DNA of 64,000 nucleotides, taken from positions 69,463,201-69,527,200 of the forward strand of contig OZ038422.1 of the NCBI GenBank assembly GCA_964036155.1. The letters run 5' to 3'. Origin of the DNA: Diploscapter coronatus. Taxonomy: Eukaryota > Nematoda > Chromadorea > Rhabditida > Rhabditidae. Below, piece after piece: positions 38,376 through 51,248 of the stretch. The notes under the pieces were generated by a model that saw nothing but the letters and a program-made list of their open reading frames with translations, had not been told where the DNA came from and did not search any database. How positions within the stretch are numbered: the first letter of the stretch is position 1; each line of letters starts with the position of its first letter. The position numbers and the translations under genes were made by a program.

Positions 38376-39583
38376 TACGGGCTAGTTCTATAAATATATT
38401 GATAGATTAGAAAAATGTATTACCACTGATAGACTGTTGTCAAAATCAGAATTTATATGAAAATGATTTTGATTACAATATTTGTCTAAGCCGAGAACAA
38501 AAACAAATGAATGGATTTCGAGGTGCCTTGATAAGAGGGGAAAGCTTTGATGGAAAGATGAATTGAGAATCGAAAGGTCAAGCTCGAATTGGAGGTGTCA
38601 AAGGTCTTTAGCTCTCGACGATTCACCAGAGAGTGTATTCAAGAACAAAGAGATTTGATGTCGTTAGATTGGAGATAACAAAGGCTAGTTGATTTGGTAA
38701 TTCAAATAGCACGATGGGTAAATCACGAATTTAATTTCAAAGGTAAAATGAACCATCTTAGCAGGGGAAAGGGCCCCCTTTTGTAATCGAGCCAAGGGAG
38801 CGGGCTCTGCCTCAATTGATAAGGTTCATAGAGCATTTTTATGTCGAACCCTGTGCTATTTTCAACTTTCGATGATTACAATAACTTTGGGAGAAATATC
38901 ATTTATGCAAAACTGTTAGTCTTTAGTTTTCTGGCGCACGAACGACGGTTCTATTGAAAAGTCCGTCTGGAAAAATGGGGACATTTATGAATATCAATTG
39001 AAAAGATTTTTCTCCAATAGCCGATAATTTCCGAAATCATAATTTCACAAATCCAACCTTCAAAAAGTTTCATAACGATAATAAACTTTATAGCGTTTTT
39101 AACCCTACATAATCTACATATCATTTAGTGCACAAACAATTATTTTTGCACGATATGTCTGAAAATGTGATTGAGATTGTCTTTTAATTATCAGCTACGG
39201 TTATCTTGATAGCAATTTCATTTGTATATACTGAAGTCTATTTCAAATTCAATTAAATTTCTTTATTTAATACTCAATGAAAGTTTAACTCTGTACCAAA
39301 GAAAAATGTTGAGAAATTTCGAAAAAAAAAAAAAAAAAACCTCTAGTTTCGCTCGACTGGAGCGAATTTGCAGCGGCATTGCGACAGCAAGTGGGTCAAG
39401 CCTCGGAAATTATCGATAATTAGTCGATTAATCACGAACAAATAGATAATTGGGTAATTAAAGCGAAAATAAATGACGAATTTATGTTGGCAAGCAACGA
39501 TATGTAAATCCAGTACATGAAATTCCTTCTCCTATCACAAAGTGGCATTTTTTTAGAAAGGAAGGAACAGCGTGAGCACAGCA
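38376..39583. other. Intergenic region before the unrecognised gene
   Basis: No gene recognised. It contains a poly-A run (about 39326-39344) and, at 39551-39556, a TTTTAG acceptor 27 bases ahead of the next gene's ATG, which may be a trans-splice site. Confidence 0.4.
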
Positions 39584-42500
39584 ATGGACATCCCATTTAA
39601 GGAATGGCTGAAGCAGCGAGAACAGAGGACAGGTGACGACGGTCAGTGCTTTTGGCAAATTATATTCTTGTTGGAAATTGAATAGAAATTAGTCTATAAT
39701 TGTTGGGTGCTAATTTCTAATTTTATTTTTCAATTTCTTGATTTGGCAATTGAATCAATGAAGAAGTGTCGCTGATTCTTGATCAATTCAGTTGTTTTAC
39801 GAGCAAGATGTTTGTAGGAAAGCATATTTTATTTTTTCTCGTCATGGAAGCAGATTTGTGAATTGTCACACTCGCGGATGCTCGCATGAACGAGATAGCG
39901 TGTCTTATAGAAGGGAAAGGAACATCGGTTACTTGAAGAGATATACTATTTCGTTTATGCGGACACCCGCGGGTGTGAAAATTTCTGTCTGCATGAATTG
40001 AAAATTACGAATAAATTTCTAGGAATTGCAGACGGCACTAAAAAGAAGGAGGAAAAGGCGAGTAAAGAGACGAATGAACAGGATGAACAAGAAGAAGAAA
40101 ATGAAGAGGATGGGGAGGCAGAGGAAAAGGAAGAGCTGCAGGAAGTAGATGCAGGGAATAGCAGTGTGCTCTCCAGACTGTGCAGTGGATCCTTCACTCA
40201 ACTTAATGCTCAGACCAGAAGGTAGGTCACATAGCTACTTTTCAGTCAATTTTAAACTATCATTAGGAATTACAACTTATTTCACGATAAAGATTAGGGG
40301 AAGACAATCGAAATTATTCTCGAAAGCTTAGCCATATACTTATTTTCTTTCATCTTGTGCGACTTCTTCAGCATTTTAAAATTAAGGACGAAGAAAATTT
40401 TGATGGTGAAGATAACCGGCTTCCTGTATTTGTCACCAAATTTTAGGGTAGAGAAAATAACTATTGACAAATACAGGAGATCAAGACAACAAAATAGTCG
40501 TGATTATTTTCGCCTATGCAATTTATCCTATCCTTTTTCATTTATTCATTCATTTTTACTTTCAGACTGCATCGCCACCTCTACAACCTGAAGAATGGAT
40601 TGGGTCGCAGAGAGGATTTCGTCGATTTGTTCTCGCGCAAGCCGGCCGATGGAACTATCAAAAATGTTCGTGCAACTCGCAACAAACCTTGACAAATTTT
40701 CTAAATATTTTAAGAGCTGTAAGAGTAAAAATTTTCAGGAATTTTTCCTGGACAAGGCAATCGTGTGCGAGATCATGCGCTTGAACATGAGGTTCATTGC
40801 TCCCAGCCATCCTCCTTTCCACGTCAAGTTCTTTCTACCCACTGCTCCCAAGGAACAGGCCTGGATCACGATCCCCTTCGGAGGGTGGGAATCGCTTCTA
40901 TTTATGGCATTTTTACTCAATATCGATCATCAGTGCTTTGGAGTTGCTCGGCGTCTTTTTTCCGGAAAAATTGTTATAACTTTTTCTATCTATGCATTAT
41001 TTTGTAAATATTTCTTCATCAAAAAACTTTAAACTATATGCCCCCGACACTAAACATTCAATTTTCCGAAGTTCTATGTAAAGTTAGAAAAAATTGATTT
41101 TTGAGGGCTTCGTCGAACAAAACAACAAAGCACTGTGATCATAAACTTATTCAAAATATATAATTGCCAACAAATAACACAAGTATCCAGCCGCCTATGA
41201 AACCTTGCCAGATTAAATGCCTGTAATGATCCAATTTGGATGTAACTTTACAGTTTTTCACGCTGTTATTGCCACTTAATGTATGCCAATTTTCATCTGG
41301 ATTGAGTCATTGCAAGTGTCAAAGCCAGAATCTTAAAGTTCCATAGCTGGTTTTATACTCTTGTCCGCTACTCTATCAGAGTTTGACTGAAATTTTATGT
41401 TCTAATAATTTGTCTAATCTTTCGATTCTAAAATGTGCGCACTGCAAATTTGGGATCGTGAGTTATAATTTGAAAACTAGCACTAAATGCTTCAAGACAA
41501 AGTATGTGGTTGCAGAGCGAATTTCCCCGATCTGCCAGACGACTTTGCCATCGGCCAGCACTACAGCATGACTCTGCAGCAAGAGCTGCTTCCTTCAGAC
41601 AGAGAAAATGTATGCGAACATTTTTAATCATATTTATAGATGTTTGGTTTCCTCATTCTTGCTATTAGTGGTGCCAGATTTTGAATTTTTCGAACCACGG
41701 TTAACCTCATGAAAAACAAAAAGTTGTCTTTTCGCGAGAAAAGTATTCGTCTTCTTTTCATCTCTCTTTTTATTTGGTTTAAAGTGATTTGAAAATTGCA
41801 AAATTTCTGATATTTTTCAAGTGATATCACATTCTTGTATGTTGAAAAAGCATTTTTATTATCGAGAAATGAAACTATTTTCTTTCAAAAGATTTCATAG
41901 ATCAGAATTCATTAATGTTTCTAAATTATCAAATATCATAACTCGAAATTCAGCTTCTACGCGCCAAAAATCATCTGAAGCCGTACAAATTCGAAGATCT
42001 CTACCAGAGGATCGAACCCACGGACATTCGACCGAACGACATTTCCACATTCACGGTTGGACTTTCCAAAGCATTAAAGAATTAAATCGGTGGAAATTAG
42101 ATTGAATACGAATTTGGAAACTAGGCAAACGATTATTTGCCTTATTCGACAAAATGAATTTGATTAAGTTTTATAAATTTATGCCATTCACCAAATTTAT
42201 TTGACGAAAGATATCTCTAGCTAAGATTAAGATGCGCAGATTAAAGGAAAAATAGTAATCTAGTAAGGGCAACTGCTTAGAAATGAATAAATTTTCAGTC
42301 TGAAACCGAGGACCGCGACTATGTGGAGACGATCCAGTTTATGGACAGAGGCTGTCGTCGGATCCTCTCGCGAACTGAGGTCAACCTGGATGGAAGGCTC
42401 TTCGACATCATCAACTCCTCCAATGGAAACATCCTCGCCATGAGGGACGATCTGGTTCGTTTTCAAATTTCAACTTTTCTGTCATATTTTTAAAAATATT

Positions 42501-45500
42501 TTGTCAAGAATTTTGAATTGTATAAGTTATAGTTCAAATTCATTTGTTTTTTCTCGGAAGTTAAAATTTCTGCATTAAGTCGTACACAGAGCGTATTTGG
42601 AATTCTTCATATCACAACGAGATAACTGAATTTCAGCTGTTCAACAACTTCCCGATGATCGAACGATTTCAAGAACAGCGAATGGAGGGCATAATTGAGC
42701 CACTTCCTAATGTAAGACACAGATTTTCATTCAAAATTACATATTTCTAAACCGAAATTATCGTACAGTAAGGTTTAAATTCATAGCCTCACTAGTCTGA
42801 ACATTCATAATTTTCGATTGAGTAACTGTAACTATATCACGGAACGGCGCAACCAACTGCGTATGTGTTTGTAAACTAACCAAGACGAAGACGAGAGTAA
42901 ACGTTTATTAATGACTGAGATCACTTGCTAATTTGGGTGAGATCATTAGTTGCCTAATTTACTTATTTTAATTCATGCCCTAACTTTCTCTTTGTATCGT
43001 TTATCAATGGTGGTATTTTTAGTCTTTTAACATGATTTTTTAAGCACGACTAAGACCTCGTGCTAGTAGCATGAGTCTAAAACAGCTGTATGAAGGGGAG
43101 AGTTCATTCTAGAATGACCACTTGCATCGAATGAGTTCATTACTGGCAAGAATTCGACCTTCTATCATCGATGTTGTTTTTTTCCTACGATTTTTGTTTA
43201 ATTTTATCTATTTACATTACTTTTACCGATATTTTTTGACAGATGTTTGATTTAATTATTTCATTTTATAAACGCATTTATTTGTCGACAACTAATTTTC
43301 CATTTTTCTTGTTTATTATCGATTGAAATTTTAATTTGTTATTGAATCATAATAAAATTCAAATCACTTTACCTTTACTAAGAATTTGATTTTTATTGAT
43401 ATTCACTCTTAAAACTAGCTTGTTTTCAGACAGTTTCTTCACTCAAATTAATACTTTGTAAGTAGTAGTATTGTTTCAATTAAAACTAGTCCAAATTTTC
43501 AGATATCCACAAGGTGATTTTAATACGATAATTGGTGTACGTAGACTGTATTCTGACACCAGTAATGTATGAATTTTATCTTACAAGACAAGATGCTACA
43601 CTTTGATATCAGCTATCTTCGAACAGAATGAATAAAAGCAATGCTTTTATTGAACATTCGACAAATTAGAACAATTTTCGGAAAGTATTTGAATTAACAA
43701 AGTAAAATGAATAAATCAATTCGAGTAAGAAAAAACTAAGCAGTCGTGAGCTATATAAACTTTGCCTATACATATAGAACGTCTTTTCACATTTTACCAT
43801 GATTTCAAATCAATCTTGTCTCACGATGAGAAAATATATCTGAGTGTAGTTGCTCCAGACGAGGAGGAGGTGTAACTCCAATAACTTTGACTAATTCGTT
43901 CTTAACCGGTGATATAGTGTTGTTCTTCTAAAATTGTCCCTTTTCTTTTACATGCATATGTACATAACTACCTTGACAAATCCTCTCACTAGGAAAAACA
44001 GGGTAATTATTTGGAGGCATGGTCCATATAGGGAAATCATGGTAGCAATTACCTGAAAGCTTTTTTTTTTCAATGTTTTCTTGGTAGAAAATTTAACTTA
44101 TTATAGTGTGGACCCATTTCTTATGTTAGAAAAGTATACTGCTCAAGGTTTGTTCCAAAAACAATTCTTAATTTTACAGTTGCTCTTTCTAAGCACATAT
44201 CGCGAAAGGGGTATTTTGATTCCTTGAAGCATGATTATCCTAGTTCTATTCTCAAAAATTCAAAGTAACATTCATGTGCCTCCTATCCGACGCAAAAAAT
44301 ATTATCGTTTATGTAAATAATTGTAAGGTCGAAGGATTCATTATTTAGAGCATTCCTTTAGGATCTCTTAGCGCATATTTTCAAGATATATGTTGACAAA
44401 ACAGGCCTTTCCATTTTCTTGTATTAGTTAATATGAAAATTTATTATTAATAATGCTTACGGTTATATAATATATCATATTGTTTAAAAAAGGTGCACCA
44501 TCGATCAAACACATTTCTAAAATATTCTAGTAAGTTCTCTCAAACTTCTAATTTTGAAGCTATGCAACTAGTTAATTTATGCTATTTCGTTAAATCGTGA
44601 ACAATTTGCATTGTTTCAAAAAATTCTTCCGATACCATCGTTCTTTTGGGTAAGAGCATTTTAAAATATATCGAATCTCTTTACTTTTTCCGTTTGTAAA
44701 TAAACAAAGACATTATGCTATGACTTATACAAGAGGACAAAATAGCTTAGTAATGATAAATTTCATTTAAATTGTTTTTGAATGAGCCATTTCGTACTCG
44801 CTGCAACGAATCTCAACATTTTAAACCAGAGATTGGTTATAAATATAAACAAATGTGTGATTTGATGTATCAACCAAGTTTGAGAAATCAATTATTTGCA
44901 CACATTCGTCCTCTTAATACTCATTACATATGGAAAAGTATTAAAACGAAAACATAATTAACTTTGCACAGGATGTGTTAAGATATCGAAGTTAAAAGAT
45001 TAAGAGAATATCCTACCTATATTTTTCGTAGAATCAAAGCAAAAAAAGTGTAGTCGAACAATAACTAAATCGTTTACTACCAATTCGCATAAAATCTAAA
45101 CGTTATACATATTCATTTTCAACATAATATGGTGCAACATTGACCGGGCTAACTTACATGCACCATTAGCCATCGATTTAAGCGTCGTTCAGAATTTCTT
45201 GCACTTTGACTCAGATTGCCATACGAATTAAAATACCGCTTTAGATAAATAAACGTGGCAATGCTAATTATCGTCTGAGCACAACTTGCTATGATCGGAA
45301 CTATTACATCGTAAAGATCCTAAAATGATCTACATAATTAAAATTAATAATTTTTATTTTGATAATATTCGTTTAACTTACATTCCACTGTACAAGAGAT
45401 ATATATAGTCGTATATTAGCAATATCAATAATTTTATAAATTCTCAACCACCTAATTGCAAAACGAATTAATTGGCCGATACAGCCAAAAATAATATGAA

Positions 45501-48500
45501 ATCCCGCCAATATCCAAAATATAATGAAAAATAGCCGAGTTATTTTTTCGTTACGGTGACTGAATTGAATCATTTTGTAGCAAAGCTGACATATTCATGT
45601 GGAAGAATTTCTAACAGTGAAAATTCCTTAGCTCTATATATCGTAACTGCAGTCGAAACGAATCTTATGGCCATCAGTAACCATGTATCTTTAAAATTAT
45701 AAACGAATTCATCCAATAATTCCTATAATTCCATTTGTTAGCTATCAATGCAAAATTTGAATTATATTAGATTTAAGTCAACTTTGTATGTCAAATAAAT
45801 TTAAAATAAAATGGTATTTTATAGTTATTTGAAAAAAGTTGCGACAGAAAAGTAGATACGTTCTGGCGAAATAATGTATGGAAAACTACAATAATACGAC
45901 CCATACTATTTCACAAAATGTTGACACTTTTCTGTAGCAACGTAGATGATATTTTAAACGATTCACTTAAACTAGATAAATATTGATTGATAAACGTGGC
46001 TAAAATTTTAAATTATGTTACCATGAATGTGTTATCATCATCTTGACAACAAAAGCGCAAAGTTGTATAATAGATAGTAAACGAAAACTAAAGTATTATC
46101 CTGTTTCAATGCGTATATTGAAAATTGTATCATAAAAAGTATAAAACTTACATTTATCAATGAACAAATAAAATAGAGTATATATAGAATGAGTAAGATG
46201 ACTATTAATTTTTCGAATTGTGAAAAATTTCCACGCTTTCGAAATAACCGATACATCATAAATATGGCCATAAAAATCGGCATGGATAAGATGATATACA
46301 AAATAGACATGATTTGATGCTCTATAGATGAATTTATTTTTTGAAGATAGCGTCGATATAAAACTTTAACTAACCTATAGGAAAGCCATCTCGGTTAAGT
46401 ATGGTATTTTTCCATGCAATGATTAATTTGTAAAGTAATGTACCTGATGTTGAAAATTCTAAAATAGTAAATCGTTACTGAGGTTTGTGAAAAACAATGT
46501 AGAATAGTATGTAAGAATAAGTAAGCTGAAAAATTAATTCACCTTCACAAAAGTCATAATGCTTTGCATTAGGCGTAGGTTTATCGCACCAAGACATTCG
46601 ATTCTGCGAATTATTTCTCTAATGACAATAATAAATCCGTAGAATAACAATTTGAGAAAAATGATCCCAATACAGTACGATTTAGAAAGGGTAGCGCTTT
46701 CGAAACAAAAATGGGGAAACTTGAAATGGATCGAGAGTAACAGTGCAAGACGTTGCTTAGGCAATCAGCTTTATATTTATAGTACTCGCTTAGAAGATAC
46801 TTTTCAGATAATTAAAAATTGCATCTGCGTTAAGATGTTTGTCAGCTCAGAAAATTAATGAGTTTAGAAATGAGATCATATACTGAAATCGTGCACCATA
46901 ACTCATCATCAGGGTTGTTTACGGTGCAGATGATTTTCATTGGGATATGATGCGCCATCTTATTGCACCGTCAACATTCTTGTCCATCATGTGATTTTAA
47001 AACAGTAATTCCATACACAAAGTAGTTTTGTCATTGTCTATGAGACATGTATCAAGGTCTCTATGAGTTCCTTACAACTATGAAGAATATCGTGTATGGT
47101 ATAATATCGGTAATCTGTGACCATCGAAATCTGACTATTTTCTGACATTTCCGTGGAATGATTGTCGCACGATCCTATCATCAAAAGCGATTCTTCATAA
47201 TTTGCAACATTTTTATGCTCCATTTTATCAGAAAGTTAAAAAATTCATTGATAGTTTCCTCGAAGAGTGTCTCTTTGCTTTTTCAATTCGACCTTTACCG
47301 CCCAAATAAACTCATTTCTTTCATTTTTCATATTCAACAAGCCTTTGTGTATAGAACGGAATCATATAATGTATTGGAATAATTAGACATTGAATCAATA
47401 AATTTATTATGAAGATTGTGATTGAAGATAAGATATGTCATTTTTATATAATAGATAAAAAAGGGAAGGCTAACTCTTAAAGAAATTCAAATATCTATTT
47501 TAATTGACAATTTTTATGCAGATTCTCTAGAATTAATCAGGAATTTTTCTATCATCGAACCATTATAATTAACATCTGTCACTCATTATTCTGCAAAAAC
47601 ACTTCTTAAAATAAAAATTCATTGAACCAAAAAATCAAAATTTTCATTTTTTTCAAAATCATAAGAAACCCCAAGTTTCAATTGAGCAGTAATAATTGTA
47701 TGCTAGTTTCTCCGAACAAACTTCAAAATGGCATTTTCAGGGTCGAATCACGATCGAAATGGCTTACGGACAGAAAGTGCATGTGGATTGGAGAATGACG
47801 AATCTGCGAGTGGATCACAGGGGCAGATTTGTCAAAGGAGGACCGCTCTACAAGGAAGTTCGTATTTTTATCTATTTAGAAAGGAAATAAATAGGGTAAT
47901 GATGAGGGATAATCCAGTGCTTGTTGGTGATTAGTTACTCGAACTGCTAAACTTGCACGTCTTTACCATTGATTGCTGATCTGAAAGCAATGAAGGTTGA
48001 AGACGAATATTTTACCAGGGGAAAATGATAGCGAGAAACATCAATCAGTCATGAACAAGATTTGCTCGTCCCCGTCCCAGTTTTCGAATTTTTGGACAAA
48101 GAATTTCTATTCAGATATGGCAGAAATGAAAATATTTTTATTTGCTCTTAACTTCCCATAATTTTCTCGTTCCAGTCTCATAAAGTGAATTTTGCTCATG
48201 CCTGACAGACATAATCAGACATTTTACAAGAGAAACCTATTTGTTTTTCAAGATAAACCAAAATTGCAGACGATTTTCCTTCCCGACCCAGCCCCTCGCA
48301 CCGAATGCCTGATTTCTGTCAAGAGGGACTACTCCTGGAAATTCGCTCTCTGCAGAACGGTACGTTTTTTCTGGTAATTAACTATATAATATTTCTTCAT
48401 GCTGCGCAATTTAGAATTATTATTGTTAATTTAAAATGTTGCATTTTTGTATTTTTAATCATATCAATAATTTACATGCTCGAATTCAGGTGGAAAAAGA

Positions 48501-50485
48501 TCATCTGCAGCTGAAGAAGAATCCACAGCACTCAGAGGAGTTGGTGGAGTTCTGCGATCGAGTCAAGGGGGCCTTAATCTACATGCGAAGACTGGAGGAA
48601 AAGATCGACAAAATCAAGGGATTCAATGCTGAGGAGGTATTGCTTTTCACTCATATCAACTTCCTTTCCAGAGCTGCACCAAAGTCTAAATTTTGAATAA
48701 CCGAAACTGAAAGTGACTTTTGACATTTGAAATAGAAAATCGAAACTTTCGTCCAGCTATTTTCATGTTTGATTTTTAGTAATATAAAATTCTAAAGCCT
48801 AATTGAGTATCCTTTCCGTTTTTCTTTACTAGCTGACATATACTTACACAATGAAGAAGAAGCATTTTCTTCTAAAATATTAGGATCTTGTGAAATGACA
48901 GGATTAGAATCGAAGAAGTTTGCATCATGTTTGAGAGCTAGAATATGTCTGGTGGCAAACCTTTACAATTTTGAAATTGCTAGCAACATCAATTTTGTTC
49001 AATTCAGAAATGATTGATTTCTCGTTCAGGCAGTTGAAATCTGGGCAGAAATCGAAGAGGGCTTATATACAGAGGATCTGAAGTCGAAATGCCTGCTGTT
49101 CATTCTTGGAATAGTCAGCAACAAGGAGAATTTCGACAAAATCAAGCAGGTTCGCATTTTTATCCAGCTAATTCCTAATAGTTAATCATCAAAATATATA
49201 TAAAGTAAAATCTCAAACTGTCTTATATTCTTCATTCATCTAAAATATGAAAAAGAGGACTGGATTAAGAAAATTGCTGTGAAAGATAGTCTTGAAGACG
49301 TTACATTTACAATAACTCATTAAATTGGTGTTTCAGCTCGGAAAGAAAGGAAGGCAATTGGCGTTCTTCTTCGCTGAAATGCTGCAGTCGAACATCGTCT
49401 CGCTCAAACAGCTTCTTCAGTCAGAGTCCAGGGAGATCGTCGAGAAGCACGTTCTCATGCTCTACCTTATTGCGCGTACGTATTTTATTAGGGCTCCAAG
49501 TAACAGATAATATATACTAAGAACTATTTATTCCCTCTAATCACCAGTAAAACACCAGCTTAACAATAAGATGGAACAAAAACAACTAAGAGAACTAAGA
49601 TCTGATAGTGGAGAGATAACCAGAGAGGCTGAGAATAAAGCAACTGATGCCAAATTATATGCTCGCTTTATCGCTGACGACATTTCGAGAGGTTGATCAT
49701 TTTTACTGCCTTGAGATTGATTAAAAATGGCATAATATCGAAATTTAAACTGGATGTTAAGTGAAAACTTTTCTACATTTTCTTCTATGGTTATTAATAG
49801 GCAACTAGTATTTGACGCAGTGATTTATTGTAATTCGTGGAATGATTTTTGTTAAGAAATTCAGTGCTTCTTTTTAAAACATGGAAAACAGTCAATCATT
49901 AGGTAAAAATCACATCATTGTTTACAAGAAAGCACTCCGCCGCTTCGTTCTTTATAACCACCTCATTAATAATGCTTTAAAAATACGTTAAAAGTCAAAA
50001 TAACAAGTTTACTAAATTCACTGCGCGATCTTCTCGTTTATTATCTGCTTGTCACTAAACTTCGAGATTTTGCAACGATGAAATGAGTGATGAATGTCGT
50101 TATTCGATTTTCAAAGTGAGCGAAATGTAAATGAGCTTGCTCCTAAAATTATGCTAAATAACAATCATTACATAAAGACTGTAGAAAACAGGAAAAAGAT
50201 AAGTTAATGCATTTCTTTCGATTTGTTTGGAATGGCAATCGCTCTAAATACATCAACTTTACGAAAACATGTCAAATTTTGACACTTTAAAACAACAAGT
50301 AATTGCAAGTTTGCAATCTAAATTCGAAATTCATTTTTCATTTCCAAATTGCAGTGAGGAAGAAGAGCCGTGTGCCGAGAATACACGAATACGATCATTC
50401 TCTGCTGAAATTCCCAGACCAGATCAGCTTCAAATTTAACTACTTGGACAAATTTGTGGAGAAGAAAAGATATCGACTGCAGTAG
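39584..50485 (+). CDS. Unrecognised 557-residue protein with acidic N-terminal tract
   Basis: Fourteen exons join in frame from ATG to TAG: 39584-39641, 40023-40221, 40566-40665, 40739-40884, 41516-41609, 41954-42055, 42299-42454, 42637-42711, 47741-47857, 48270-48359, 48490-48636, 49030-49149, 49337-49475, 50355-50485. I do not recognise the family. Residues about 26-65 are a Glu/Lys-rich low-complexity tract; the rest looks globular. Distinctive stretches are FIAPSHPPFHVKFF, ITIPFGGANFPDDFAIGQHY, DYVETIQFMDRGCRRILSR and VDWRMTNLRVDHRGRF. A helical, possibly coiled-coil C-terminal third (MRRLEEKIDKIKG) ends in a basic tail. No signal peptide or membrane helix. Most introns are phase 0. Intron 8 (42712-47740) is 5 kb, several times longer than the others, because it contains the second receptor segment on the opposite strand. 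Confidence 0.8.
43409..47160. repeat. Segmental duplication, copy B (3.75 kb), inside an intron
   Basis: Same orientation and order as 15375-19400. It lacks the copy A MITE (clean single site near 43838-43848) and about 96 bp upstream of the receptor. It lies entirely within intron 8 of the unrecognised + strand gene, so the receptor here is nested antisense. Copies A and B are about 28 kb apart. Confidence 0.9.
45017..46764 (-). CDS. Putative multi-pass (serpentine-type) receptor, copy B
   Basis: Exons matching copy A: about 46764-46534 (5' limit uncertain), 46152-46319, 46022-46087, 45616-45722, 45382-45559, 45158-45319 and 45017-45095. All are open and in phase with one another. Hydrophobic helices include IIFLKLLFYGFIIVI, EKLIVILLILYILYF and LFFIIFWILAGFHII, with basic loops MMYRLFRKRG and SERRLNRWLMVH. 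Exon lengths match copy A except small in-frame differences (178 versus 187 nt in the fifth exon, 79 versus 76 in the last). The upstream ATG-containing stretch seen in copy A has an in-frame stop here, so the true start is unknown, as is the 3' end. Chemoreceptor function is inferred only from topology and the nematode setting. Confidence 0.6.
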
Positions 50486-51248
50486 GCAATAATGAACTTG
50501 AAATTCCAGGAAATGACCAAGTGAGCTAAATTAATGCCTATTGTTTTAGGTTGGTCATTTCCTAATTCCCAATTTAACTCTTTCCTGAGTAACCAAATAG
50601 CATATTCTTTTCTTTCAAAATTTATACAGTCGTTATTCCTGATCGATAGCTTTTCATCTTAAAGTCGGCATTTTCCAAGAAATCTGAATTCTCAATTCAG
50701 ACAACAGCTATTTGACGACCCTTTTCTGAATTTCACACGCATGGAGTAAGACAAGTATTTAGCTGTTTCATTTATGAGCCTATTTTCTTCTGTTATTGCC
50801 ATTTATTTCATTTTCTTACCTGTTGAGATTTCGGGATATTTCAATTATTATTTTCTGAAGAAACGTTGTTTTTCCTTATCGAGAAGTATATCTACAATCT
50901 TTTGATTACTCTTCTTTGTCTTTCAAAGACTTGCAGGGTAGGAGGAAGCACCCGCAGGATAAATTACTGTGTTCTGCGTTTCTGCATCGTGTATTTCATA
51001 GTGTCTTTCGCAGATATGCGTCCTGCCTCGGCAAGTCTTTTCCAAAGATAATGAAGAGTAACTTTATCTTCCAGAATCATTTGATATGACAATTGTAATT
51101 GCAAAATGCCATGGAAGAAATCATTTGGAATAAATAATTTATTTCTAACAAAACAAATTACGTTATAACAATTATCATTTAACAGTTGAACAACCGATGG
51201 AGTACTTTTCGATTTATTGGTAAAAAAGTTATTTCCATAAATTGTCAT
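50486..51248. other. Convergent intergenic region
   Basis: Lies between the 3' ends of the + strand unrecognised gene and the - strand TRM10 gene. AT-rich, with no gene recognised. Confidence 0.5.

Noticed and set aside
41150..41370. Possible further Tc1/mariner-like element in intron 4 of the unrecognised gene
   Set aside because: CTCTTGTCCGCTACTCTA resembles a transposon end but no matching inverted end or target duplication could be found.
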